Of a stretch of DNA of 48,181 nucleotides, positions 31,701 through 39,124 are shown piece after piece. The translations under genes were made by a program, and so were the position numbers. How positions within the stretch are numbered: position 1 is the stretch's first letter; each line of letters opens with the position of its first letter. Where the stretch lies: positions 1-48,181 of the IMG/VR virus record IMGVR_UViG_3300040801_001020, one strand, 5' to 3'. The notes under the pieces are model-generated. The model saw only the letters and a program-made list of their open reading frames with translations, had not been told where the DNA came from and made no database searches. Source of the stretch: a virus.

Positions 31701-32984
31701 ATCCTGAGTATAGTACGCTTGTGGTGCACGTCGTTTGATGGCATTGGTTGTTTCAGCAGGCAGACTGTTGTTTACTGCGTATTGTAGTGACAAGGTCAAA
31801 GTTAACGTGTAGTTTCTGCCATCTTGTCCCTGATAAGGGATAGTCAGGTTGACATTCCGGGCATCACGTGGCTGGATTGTGTAACGCACTGGGTCACTGA
31901 TGCGGTGCCAGAAGCGGAACACGCCCACAGGCACGTTTCCAAAGTTGCCATCTGGGTAAAGTATGCGTATACCATCAGTACCACGGTTTTCAACAGCATA
32001 TAGATTGCGGCTGTCCAGTAAAATGTTGTTATAGTTCAAGGTCTGCCCTACAATGTTGGAGACTTTGTTCCATTTGTTCAGAACCAAACCGTTGTTGTCA
32101 ATTTCCTGCAGGTACACATCGCTTTCGTTTATGTTCTGCACGCCAATAATCTCTTGGCGGCTCTCGATGGGCTGTGTGTAATTGAAATCCACAAAGTTCA
32201 GAGTGCCCTGACGGAACATTGCGAAGAATCCTGTGTCCTTGCTATTCAGACCCTTGCCATCATTGCGGTAAATCATGTGAAACAGGTTGGTGGGGTCAGG
32301 ATGCCGTTCAAAAAAGAAGCCGTCGTCCTCAAAATCTGGGTTCACAAAGTTAAATGGTCGGGACACCCCACTTGAAGTCAAGTTAAAGTTGTAAGTGATA
32401 GGTGAACCAACAGGTGTATTGATTTGGTACAACTCGGTGGGTATGCCACCCACCGTTCCTTCTTTAAGTGGCGCAGTAAAACGGTTGGTCTTGCTCATGG
32501 CTGAGTTCATGATGGTGATGAACTGCTCGTAGCTCTGTGGATTGTTGCTATCGTCCCAAAATACAGTGGTATTCTCCAGAGGATTGCCCAAACCGTCACG
32601 AAGTGGCTCGTTTGTGCGCACACTCGTGAGTTTCATCACCCCGCTGCCCGCAACATTGCGTTTGGGGTTGTATCCCAGCATGCGAGCCAGCTTGTACACA
32701 CTGTCACGGCGCTCTGCGGTCTCTAAAAAGTTCTCGCGGGTGTTAACATCCATGCGAAACGCCAAACTCTGCGACAAATATGCCAGCAATTCAATTATGG
32801 CAATGAATTCTGAGCTCTCAATGTAGTCGTTAAAGTTTTCTGGGAAGTTTGTGCGCACATACTCCACCATGGCGCTGCGCATGGTGTCGAAATCGTATGC
32901 TTGGAAGTTCACTTGGCTGTAAACCTTGTAAGCGGCACGCCAATCCTCCGCAGCGAACAAATTTTGTTGTCTCATAATGGTCAT
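28800..32984 (-). CDS. 6: Baseplate wedge protein, gp6 family, enlarged (1394 aa)
   Basis: ATG 32984 overlaps the gp25-like stop (ATGA), the usual coupling in phage baseplate operons. The N-terminal 120 residues carry the gp6 signature: YSQVNFQAYDFDTMRSAMV, then ESSEFIAIIELLAYLSQSLAFRMD, NTRENFLETAERRDSVYKLARMLGY. T4 gp6 is 660 aa and forms the inner wedge ring with gp53 and gp25. This one is about twice as long. The extra length lies between the N-terminal core and the C-terminal third, where FRVVKLSDNISDNELKTRIISAMNEYF and FYFTEMATYIHQRLGSAIGSIVI resemble the conserved J-like end. The enlargement probably adds beta-rich insertions (SDFVNLSEVDWIVVD and similar). Cytoplasmic assembly, then part of the virion. 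Confidence 0.88.
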   Translation of the reverse strand: MTIMRQQNLFAAEDWRAAYKVYSQVNFQAYDFDTMRSAMVEYVRTNFPENFNDYIESSEFIAIIELLAYLSQSLAFRMDVNTRENFLETAERRDSVYKLARMLGYNPKRNVAGSGVMKLTSVRTNEPLRDGLGNPLENTTVFWDDSNNPQSYEQFITIMNSAMSKTNRFTAPLKEGTVGGIPTELYQINTPVGSPITYNFNLTSSGVSRPFNFVNPDFEDDGFFFERHPDPTNLFHMIYRNDGKGLNSKDTGFFAMFRQGTLNFVDFNYTQPIESRQEIIGVQNINESDVYLQEIDNNGLVLNKWNKVSNIVGQTLNYNNILLDSRNLYAVENRGTDGIRILYPDGNFGNVPVGVFRFWHRISDPVRYTIQPRDARNVNLTIPYQGQDGRNYTLTLTLSLQYAVNNSLPAETTNAIKRRAPQAYYTQDRMVSAQDYNVFPQSQSTNITKLKAINRTHAGHSRYIDINDPTGTYNNVDTFAEDAYLYSEIDDSTFQVTVNSNTTPLEVAASVLTDALKDQATNNFVYYTMRNIWNNPNKNGAVDVFKFSESDNIFWNPQPARSSGKTGFITESLTVPTQAVLVNNPGPSVVSSVPRARKFRMLKENAFVKFYNPADPTDSKWARITSVSNNGRLNSSVDTGIGPWTLSEEIASGWQASEVVVSLRKLFDQNELTNIETEIRNRRTFGLGYDLVNDAWYIIPKANLNTQDSYAINLDGRGPRSWILLLELAAGSVSPNEYRYNVTQRGQDYVVQSLSDLRFHNVRSYSVVDRTRRSAEDTLTFSTVNTKPGDTETFAWRGTRWNNAVLGTDYDPTGLRPNIPLKTRNTLWKDVNVNWVSNFGILVPSGDTIVEQTANNRYVTDASINLPTYFRGTGSSNDANVVIANATGMVTSLPSKLEINFNDDTFGTRIVDETEVTPYVLYRQVPNGGLPGDEVVFKALLSGDTFSYGVDGTTLDANVSGRMVFTEWDEVEKVGKLEYRSLALNDYHYSKDASGDFSADKININYLVSNENLSQDVNWDVVDVFREADGYQDPRKVIVAPQDTDGDLVPDRPLQFEEYVGSNDLVYFETFTDFDGFSYTRPASGVILDYRGEAGIRYRSGVDTISPASFSDFVNLSEVDWIVVDNKDVVSVLENVQAASGIVVYDQGTDITYQFLPESTSINRVPLVRTEDFFVRQGRGKTQNVRSANQTDGVVRWRHFAPNDVRIDPSISNVVEMLVLTSSYNDQVQRWQARPATEFPLAPTTNELSQEFAGLNTYKSASDTLAFRSASFKLLFGTQAQEEYRAKFRVVKLSDNISDNELKTRIISAMNEYFNVDNWEFGETFYFTEMATYIHQRLGSAIGSIVILPRNLSGSFGQMFQVKAEPNELFINTASVSDIEIVSRLDNQSLRVDR

Positions 32985-33358
32985 GCGTCAATGCCTTCTG
33001 TAATTTTTCTCTGATAACTCAAATATAGTGTGTCTGGGTCACCCGTGGGCACAAATATCAGGTCAATTTCCACTCTCAGGGATTGATCCTGCAAAAAAAT
33101 GCGAGTATCCAGTAATTGTGCTCTGGGGTCACGATCGATAATCTTTTCAACGTCCTCTTCCACACGAGCCACAATGTCAGGTGTGTTGGGGTCCATGAGC
33201 AGGTCCCAAATGATGCTTCCGAAGTTGGGTCGCATGACTCTTTCACCCAAACGAGTATAAAATTCATTAATCAAGTCTCGTTTGACAAGATCACCATCAA
33301 TCAGTGTATATGACGGTCTAATAGTGTCGACCGTAGAGAATCCTTTAAATTGTGCCAT
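32981..33358 (-). CDS. 25: Baseplate wedge protein, gp25 family, 125 aa
   Basis: Length is close to T4 gp25 (132 aa). The protein contains RDLINEFYTRLGERVMRPNFGS near 28-49, followed by IIWDLLMDP and VARVEEDVEKII. This is the order found in gp25/W-type wedge proteins shared by phages, R-type pyocins and type VI secretion baseplates. These proteins bind the gp6 core bundle and contact the first sheath ring. ATG 33358 is preceded five bases earlier by a late promoter box and has no Shine-Dalgarno sequence. The stop overlaps the gp6 start. It heads the operon gp25, gp6, giant protein. Confident identification by motif and neighbours. Confidence 0.9.
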   Translation of the reverse strand: MAQFKGFSTVDTIRPSYTLIDGDLVKRDLINEFYTRLGERVMRPNFGSIIWDLLMDPNTPDIVARVEEDVEKIIDRDPRAQLLDTRIFLQDQSLRVEIDLIFVPTGDPDTLYLSYQRKITEGIDA

Positions 33359-33363
33359 GCTGT

Positions 33364-33395
33364 TATTTATCCAGATTATTAAGTGCCCAGTTTAT
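33364..33395 (-). promoter_or_regulatory. Extended late promoter of the gp25-gp6-giant operon
   Basis: Minus strand, reading downstream: ATAAACTGGGCA, one base, TTAAT, four bases, TGGATAAATA, then five bases and ATG 33358. The box GATAAATA lies at 33364-33371. The same 32-base arrangement with identical spacing occurs at 40056-40087 before the other large baseplate operon. The upstream ATAAACTGGGCA part is not a known piece of T4 late promoters. It sits about 30-40 bases before the predicted start. Confidence 0.7.
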
Positions 33396-33407
33396 TACCC
33401 AAAATTG

Positions 33408-33435
33408 TTGACATGCATGGAATTGTATGTATAAT
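33408..33435 (+). promoter_or_regulatory. Consensus sigma-70 promoter of early cassette
   Basis: TTGACA at 33408-33413 and TATAAT at 33430-33435, both perfect, with a 16-base spacer. Host RNA polymerase should use it without phage factors, so the gene downstream is predicted to be early. It points away from the late promoter at 33364-33395, only 12 bases from its upstream end. Confidence 0.8.
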
Positions 33436-33467
33436 TAGTGGTAAGCATGCAATGTTGTATGTGAGGG

Positions 33468-33488
33468 GTCCACGCTTTATGTGTGGAC
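33468..33488 (+). promoter_or_regulatory. 5' leader hairpin before the 92-aa early gene
   Basis: GTCCAC at 33468-33473 pairs with GTGGAC at 33483-33488 around a nine-base loop. It is in the leader of the transcript expected from the 33408 promoter and ends 17 bases before the AAGGAG ribosome binding site. It may stabilise the mRNA 5' end; no regulatory ligand is suggested. Confidence 0.4.
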
Positions 33489-33514
33489 GTTGTTTACTCC
33501 CACAAGGAGATAAG

Positions 33515-33794
33515 AATGCGCAAAATCGTCAAACGATTTGATGAGGCTTGGGCAAAAGCACAAAAGCGTAACGTGGAAGAAGATCCTGCGTGTGCCTTTG
33601 AAGACTACACTGGTGGTCGCTTTTACCGAATCTACGAACAGCGCAAGCGATATGTCACCATGGGCATTTACGATCGACAGACTGGTCGTTATGCACTGTT
33701 TGACACTATCAACCTGGTCGGAAACTTCCGATATGACCCCAAGGTTGTGCCACCTGAGGTCGAGGAAATGTACCAGATTGCATCGCAGCCGTAA
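33515..33794 (+). CDS. Unknown early protein, 92 aa
   Basis: I choose ATG 33515 because AAGGAG ends six bases upstream; the longer frame from 33483 overlaps the leader hairpin. The product is a small, charged, probably soluble protein (MRKIVKRFDEAWAKAQKRN at the start, then GGRFYRIYEQRKRYVTMGIYD and GRYALFD). No membrane segment or cysteine motif stands out. The order of beta strands after residue 38 suggests a compact alpha/beta fold. I do not recognise a family. The cassette has its own consensus sigma-70 promoter and its own terminator and lies on the opposite strand between two late baseplate operons. Such an arrangement fits an early host-interaction gene or a recently acquired cargo gene, but neither role can be read from the sequence. 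Confidence 0.8.
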
Positions 33795-33835
33795 GCTGGG
33801 ACTTGCCATCTCAGATATGGATGGTGGATGCTAGT

Positions 33836-33857
33836 GGACCCTTCGGGGTCCTTTTTT
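33836..33857 (+). terminator. Rho-independent terminator of early cassette
   Basis: GGACCC (33836-33841), UUCG tetraloop, GGGTCC (33846-33851) and six T residues. It is a textbook intrinsic terminator on the plus strand and closes the 33408-33857 cassette. The T-run overlaps the stop codon of the convergent gp5-like gene. On the minus strand the stem is followed by no T-run, so it would not terminate that operon. Confidence 0.9.
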
Positions 33858-36387
33858 ATGACTTGCTGGCCACAAAACGGTCGCGAGCAATGCGAATGTT
33901 TTCGGCCTGTTGGCGGAAGCTGCTCTCACCTTCTGCAAAACCACTTGCATCTGGTGTCACACCATCAGGTGTTTGAAATAACTCCCCTTCCCATGTGCGT
34001 CTGTCACGCAGAGCTTGCTGTACAACACCTTGCTCGCCTGGTCGACTGGCTGCTACACTCCAGCCTTGCATCAAACGGGGGATCTCATTATACTTGCTTT
34101 CGTTCAAAGCAGCTAGTACACTGCTATTGCGGAAATTGTCAGCACCAATGCTTTGAGCAAAACTTGCAAGTGCCAGAGCTTGATTTGCGCTGATAACCAC
34201 CTGTATTTCACTCTTGATTTCCTCAAACACTGTGGTAAGATCGCTTACTGCGCCCAACGTGGTACCTATAGGGCCTATACCGTTGCGGAAGTCCACAATG
34301 CGATTTCCGGTTTCGTCTTCGAAGATGGTGCCGGGCCCATCTGGTATTATTTGTATACCCTGGCTGCTCAGTACCTGTTCAAGTTGTGCTGGTGCAAGAT
34401 CCTGGTTGAGTGCCGTGTCAATTTTGGTACGCATGTTTGCTATTGCACGTTCGTTCAGATCTTGATTTACACCTTGAGCATTAACAGCAAACTGACTCAA
34501 TTGCGCTGACTGTTCAGTTAACAATTTTCCCAAACCAATAGCTCGTTGTGCGCTCGCTGTAGTTGTGGCAGTTCGAATGGGAGGTATCACTGATCGCAAA
34601 CCTGCAATTAGTCCGCCTATTCCTGCAATTTCAGACAGTCTTTGATTCTGGGCGGCGAAAAAATCACTTGAAATGTTTCCGATTTGTCTGTAACTAGGCA
34701 AAGCCCCAAGCAAATCCTGTGCATTGGCAAATCCCGCTGAGAGTATACCGCCAACTCCGCTCAGAGGGTTACCACTAGCTGCGTCCAAATAGTTGGCGCC
34801 TTGGTTGAACCCAGCAGGAGTAACCACGTCGTCTGGTACACCACTCAAGTTACTTGCGCCAGCTGGCAAATTATCTACCACATTTTGACCAAAACTTGGT
34901 GTGCTTCCAAAACCGTCTCTGGGATCTGCCTGTCCATGACCAGCATAAGGCTCAGCTGTGGTCATCACGCTCAGGATAGTATCAACTGGGGCTGCCCCCA
35001 GACGATCACCGTTTGTTGTGGGTCCACTTCCTCCTTGCCGAGCACTTGCTGTGTCAAAGCCTGGAGGCTCACTCGCATAATCTGCTCTGGGGCTGGTGCC
35101 TATTTGTGCGGCAGGAGTTGCTGGTGATGCTGTAGCTGGGCTGGGTCCACCTGAGTTAAGTAATACTTGCGATCCCGTTAATGCAGTTTGACCTGAGCTG
35201 TTCCAATGTATTCCCGAAGATGCGGTACCTGTTATCAGTCGAGCTGAGTTGAACGCTACAGATCCTTGTGAAGTAAACACCTGAAATCCACCTGAGCCGC
35301 CCGCCGTTGCTGCAACTCTACCAGCAGAATTGAAATCAATATCACCGCTCCCACTAGTTGCCTTGAAATTAGTGGCAGCAAAAAGATCCATGTCATCTGC
35401 TGATTCAATTGTGACCTTTCCTCCAGTGCGGTTGCCTGCTGCTTTGATGTTGACGTTCTGCCCAGCCTCAATGTTGACGTTTTGGTCTGCCCGAAAATTA
35501 AAGTTGCCTTTGGCGCGGTAGTTGATGCTGCCTTCCGCAAACATGTTAACCGTGCCGTCTGCTGCTAGCTCAGTCCAGGCTGTACCGTTCTTGTTGATCA
35601 CATAAATGGTACCACTGGTGTCGTCCATCATGATCTGGTTGCCGCCTGCTGTGCGCAGTCTTATCATGCGGCTGTCGTAATTGTCATCCATGATGAACTG
35701 GTGCCCACCAGTTCTGTGGTCAAAGTTTTCTGCTTTGGATTTATCTGGGCGTCTGTCACGCGGACCAGGAGTGAGGATACCAAACACTTGACTGGGAGAT
35801 TCTCGTCTGGCGCTTGCTGTTCCAGCACCACGCAGTGGATCATTTATCAAGCCTTGCTTGACAATTGCTTCAGCCGCATCCACATGCACTGGGCGTTCCA
35901 CATTGTTTTTAGTCAGGCGCTCGTCATACGGATTCTTTTCAGCAACAGGCATGCGCAACTCAGGGTCACCATAGTTTAATCCGGCGGCCATGCCTGGCAC
36001 CATGTAGTTCTTGGTGTCGCTAAACAAGCATGCTATCACATAGCCATATTTCCCAATACCATCACCAAAAGCCACCAGCACTTGGTTGTTAAGGTCTGGA
36101 GGCACCATCCACATGCCATAACTCTTTTGCGTCTTTTCATATTGTGTTAGTTCAGTTTGTGAAATAGCAGTAGGGTCTGTTGAACCCGCAAAAGGTGAGC
36201 TCCAATAGCACTCTCTGTAGGCTGCGGGATTATCTTCCTTGCCCAAAGAAGGAATATGCACTTTGAGTCTTCCAGATCGACTGTCGTCCAATGTGTCTTT
36301 TACCACACCTTTATAAACACCATTCAGTTGCTCTTTTTCTATTCTTCGCCGCGGTGTTTGACTGTTTACATTAAACGGCTTGCTCAT
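33856..36387 (-). CDS. 5: Baseplate central spike, gp5-like OB-fold and beta-helix, 843 aa
   Basis: ATG 36387 overlaps the upstream hub gene stop (ATGA), with AGGAG four bases before. Residues about 20-125 form a gp5/VgrG-type OB-fold: GVYKGVVKDTLDDSRSGRLKVHIPSLG, then YGMWMVPPDLNNQVLVAFGDG and GYVIACL. Residues about 225-390 give the repeated two-to-four-residue beta pattern of a needle (NQIMMDDTSGTIYVINKNG, then NVNIEAGQNVNIKA). The remaining 450 residues are Gly/Ser/Ala-rich and helical. T4 gp5 carries a lysozyme domain between OB-fold and needle; I see no such catalytic domain here. The protein would pierce the outer membrane as part of the hub, with peptidoglycan digestion left to another protein. 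Identification by fold pattern and position is strong. Confidence 0.8.
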   Translation of the reverse strand: MSKPFNVNSQTPRRRIEKEQLNGVYKGVVKDTLDDSRSGRLKVHIPSLGKEDNPAAYRECYWSSPFAGSTDPTAISQTELTQYEKTQKSYGMWMVPPDLNNQVLVAFGDGIGKYGYVIACLFSDTKNYMVPGMAAGLNYGDPELRMPVAEKNPYDERLTKNNVERPVHVDAAEAIVKQGLINDPLRGAGTASARRESPSQVFGILTPGPRDRRPDKSKAENFDHRTGGHQFIMDDNYDSRMIRLRTAGGNQIMMDDTSGTIYVINKNGTAWTELAADGTVNMFAEGSINYRAKGNFNFRADQNVNIEAGQNVNIKAAGNRTGGKVTIESADDMDLFAATNFKATSGSGDIDFNSAGRVAATAGGSGGFQVFTSQGSVAFNSARLITGTASSGIHWNSSGQTALTGSQVLLNSGGPSPATASPATPAAQIGTSPRADYASEPPGFDTASARQGGSGPTTNGDRLGAAPVDTILSVMTTAEPYAGHGQADPRDGFGSTPSFGQNVVDNLPAGASNLSGVPDDVVTPAGFNQGANYLDAASGNPLSGVGGILSAGFANAQDLLGALPSYRQIGNISSDFFAAQNQRLSEIAGIGGLIAGLRSVIPPIRTATTTASAQRAIGLGKLLTEQSAQLSQFAVNAQGVNQDLNERAIANMRTKIDTALNQDLAPAQLEQVLSSQGIQIIPDGPGTIFEDETGNRIVDFRNGIGPIGTTLGAVSDLTTVFEEIKSEIQVVISANQALALASFAQSIGADNFRNSSVLAALNESKYNEIPRLMQGWSVAASRPGEQGVVQQALRDRRTWEGELFQTPDGVTPDASGFAEGESSFRQQAENIRIARDRFVASKS

Positions 36388-38819
36388 GGCTCTCCTGCCT
36401 CCCCTTGCTCATTTGTGGTAATAGCATTGGGTACAGATTCATCATCTGGTTCAAGGTCTATCAGACGATTAGCGACCATTTGTACTTTGTACTGTCCCTG
36501 GCTGAATGTGTTAGTGACTTTGATCATGCGATACACGCCAGTAAACGTATAACTGGTTCCGTTCGCATTCCAGTAACCTGAATTTATTTCACTGTCTTCG
36601 TCACTCCAATCTGGATCATACACAGTGGGCGCTGCTAGACGCAGCCAAAACAGATTGTCGTCTCCACGAAAATTACCACGTTCTTCACTTGATCTTCCAT
36701 CCAGGTTGGGTGCACCCATGTACCATGGATCGCCCCGCAGTTCCATTTCCACGCGCATCAAGAAAGCGTCGTTTATTGTTTGGCTAGTCAGCATACCAAA
36801 AAGTTTGGTGCGTGTACTAGCCAAACTGGCTCCTGCTTCATCTGTTTCGCTGGGCATATCCTGTGCATTCTCCACAACCTGAATTGTATCAACTGGCTCA
36901 CCAGTTTGGTTGGATACAATAAAACCACGTTCAACAAGTATTTGCGGATCAATATTTTGATCAACTGCGGCAGGAGCGTTAAAGTTTACAAAGTCTTCAC
37001 TGTAAACAAAACCACTAAAATCAGGCTCATAGTCGCCACCAGGCCCACCAGTTACCACAGTGGACTCAGTGGGCGAGGTGTTCTGTGGTAATACATTGGT
37101 ATCTGCTGCTAGCTGTCGGACACTTGCTGCATCCAGTTCATTTAACAGTGACTCTGCTGCGCCCCCAGTTGCATCATTCAAAACGTCTGCTATTTCTGAA
37201 ATGCTTCTGCCCGTAAAATCGGCTAACTGATTGGCAAACTGATCTCTCACTGCACCACTAGCCAATTGCAATCTGTCAACTAGCCCAAGCAAACTTTGTT
37301 GTGCATCTTCCCGTCGAACTTCATCAACTATGGCTTCAGCACCAGTATCTTTGGGACTGATGCGTTCTGGGACATTGGGTGAAGCTAGCACCCCTTCTGT
37401 TATACTATACTCACCCAGATTACCATCGTTAGGTGAGGTGATCAAGGCGATACCATTGTCGTACTGAATATCCAGATTGAGTATTTGGTCGTTTAGTCCA
37501 GTAAAGATGTAATTGTATGCTTTGAGCAAACTTCCGTTGTCTTTGTATTGTTGCAAGCGGCTGCGCTTCTCTTCACGATTGGGTTCATTCTCACGTTTGG
37601 TTTTTCCGCGGTCCGTTCTGGCGGTCTTGTATATGCGCGGAGTGTACACATAGAGGTAAGCGTAGTCATTTCTTTCTCTGTCAAAATCTATCTCATAAGT
37701 GTCAGCAGTGGTTTTAAACCAGCTGACAAAACCCTGTCCTGCATTTACTTCACTGTTTCGATTTTCAATATCACTCAGGCGAGTAATTTTAGAGTATACC
37801 TCAGGACACATGGATAACAGCGCCATCATGTACTGATCCACCGTGGTGCCTTTCTTGATGTTCAGCACAATCTCAGGCTGTGTTTCTTCAGTCGCAGTTC
37901 CGGATGTTTCTGCTCGCTGTATTCTCAATTCCCGCAACTCTTCTGCAGTTTCTGCCGTCCATTCTGCGTTCATCAGACGGTTGACTTCTTCTATGTTCTC
38001 AGTGTCCAACCGGTCATCTTGAATACTTGCCAAGCTATCGCCTACGTTTTCAGTGTTAATCAAGTATCTCAAATCAAAGACAACTGAATCTTTGATGGCG
38101 TACTTGGTATTTTCAGTGTGCCACTTGTTAATCTGTTTTTCAAGTTCACGCACATGCTCAGATACTGTGCTGCCCTTGGTGGAAAAATCTTGTTGCATTC
38201 TGAACATTGTATCTCGAAAAGCTCGATCGCCAAAACGTGTCGCCACACATTGATAGGTGCTGCCTGTGCTGTTAATGGACACGTTAATGCGGTTGATGTG
38301 TATCTTGTATCGCAAAGGGCCTGCTATTGTTTCTGGCGCTCCATCAGTCGTGCTGTTCTCATCCTCGTTGGAAAATCCTTCTGATGTTTCATCTCGATAT
38401 CCACGCCACATTATTTCCAAATAAGCTGTGATGCCTGCACTTGGCTCGTAACCCAAATAGTTTTTGGTGGCGATAATCTGATCCAGAAAGTTTGCTGCAC
38501 CTGGCTGTGTGATGGTAAACTCGTAGCGCAATTGTTGTGGGCTATCGGTTCCCACCAGACTTTGGATGGATAGATCATCAATGTATGTGCCAGTTACACC
38601 GGTCTGCGCAAGGGTGACAATGTCGCTGCGCTGTACTGGGCCTGTTGGCCCTTGCAACTCATCAGTGTTAAAAATCGACTCTTCTGTCAATCTATCACTT
38701 ATACCTTTGCGCACCATAAACAGGCGAATATTATATGTGGGGTTATGGTAGAAATCCAGTACGTTAGCAAATACATCGCCAACATAAGGATCTGTGTATC
38801 GCACATCTGTAACTGCCAT
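36384..38819 (-). CDS. Baseplate hub protein, gp27-like by position, 811 aa
   Basis: Start ATG 38819 has GGAG seven bases upstream and lies three bases after the gp53-like stop. The protein begins with a beta-rich region (YNIRLFMVRKG, TYIDDLSIQSLVG, QLRYEFTITQPG, ITAYLEIMWRGY) like the tube-domain halves of gp27/gpD hubs. A helical charged middle follows (REKRSRLQQYKDN, NREEKR near 400-420). The C-terminal region has GDPWYMG and FWLRLAAPTVYDPDW, then TFTGVYRMIKVTNTFSQGQYKVQMVANR. The final motif closely resembles ends of tail hub proteins that give a closing beta-strand. Its position directly before the gp5-like spike is where a gp27-type trimeric hub is expected. T4 gp27 is 391 aa, so this one would be about twice that. 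Identification rests mainly on order and architecture. Confidence 0.6.
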   Translation of the reverse strand: MAVTDVRYTDPYVGDVFANVLDFYHNPTYNIRLFMVRKGISDRLTEESIFNTDELQGPTGPVQRSDIVTLAQTGVTGTYIDDLSIQSLVGTDSPQQLRYEFTITQPGAANFLDQIIATKNYLGYEPSAGITAYLEIMWRGYRDETSEGFSNEDENSTTDGAPETIAGPLRYKIHINRINVSINSTGSTYQCVATRFGDRAFRDTMFRMQQDFSTKGSTVSEHVRELEKQINKWHTENTKYAIKDSVVFDLRYLINTENVGDSLASIQDDRLDTENIEEVNRLMNAEWTAETAEELRELRIQRAETSGTATEETQPEIVLNIKKGTTVDQYMMALLSMCPEVYSKITRLSDIENRNSEVNAGQGFVSWFKTTADTYEIDFDRERNDYAYLYVYTPRIYKTARTDRGKTKRENEPNREEKRSRLQQYKDNGSLLKAYNYIFTGLNDQILNLDIQYDNGIALITSPNDGNLGEYSITEGVLASPNVPERISPKDTGAEAIVDEVRREDAQQSLLGLVDRLQLASGAVRDQFANQLADFTGRSISEIADVLNDATGGAAESLLNELDAASVRQLAADTNVLPQNTSPTESTVVTGGPGGDYEPDFSGFVYSEDFVNFNAPAAVDQNIDPQILVERGFIVSNQTGEPVDTIQVVENAQDMPSETDEAGASLASTRTKLFGMLTSQTINDAFLMRVEMELRGDPWYMGAPNLDGRSSEERGNFRGDDNLFWLRLAAPTVYDPDWSDEDSEINSGYWNANGTSYTFTGVYRMIKVTNTFSQGQYKVQMVANRLIDLEPDDESVPNAITTNEQGEAGEP

Positions 38820-38821
38820 TA

Positions 38822-39124
38822 CTAGGCTCCGTTTTTATACACAGAATTTTCAGCAGGCAAAAAGATAGTAGTACCGCTAGTAAAATCTCGCAAAGGATCT
38901 TTTAATACGTCTGGATTGCGAGCTGCAAACACCCACCAATATCTGCTGCTTCCGTAAATTTCAGCAGCCAGCACATCGGGACGTTCAGCATACTTGGGCT
39001 CAATTTGCCATTCCACGTCATCCAAGCTGGGAGGCACCGTGGGCACAGTATTGATATCCAGAAAGATCTCATCCAGTGCTGGTGCGTTACGAAGAAAGCT
39101 TTCCTTACGAAACTGTGTGGCCAT
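38822..39124 (-). CDS. 53: Baseplate wedge protein, gp53-like, 100 aa
   Basis: Small protein with the family signature near 45-95: EPKYAERPDVLAAEIYGSSRYWWVFAARNPDVLKDPLRDFTSGTTIFLP (shown here as consecutive short motifs: YAERPDVLA, YGSSRYWWVFAARNP, DPLRDF, IFLP). Similar segments occur in gp53 and in LysM-like tail proteins of the P2 gpX type. They clamp the wedge core. T4 gp53 is 196 aa, so this is a half-length version. ATG 39124 overlaps the upstream gene's stop (TAATG). No strong Shine-Dalgarno lies at the normal distance, so translation is probably coupled to the gene before it. Confidence 0.8.
   Translation of the reverse strand: MATQFRKESFLRNAPALDEIFLDINTVPTVPPSLDDVEWQIEPKYAERPDVLAAEIYGSSRYWWVFAARNPDVLKDPLRDFTSGTTIFLPAENSVYKNGA

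Noticed and set aside
33483-33515. Longer start at 33483 for the 92-aa early protein
   Set aside because: It overlaps the leader hairpin and has no ribosome site. ATG 33515 follows AAGGAG.
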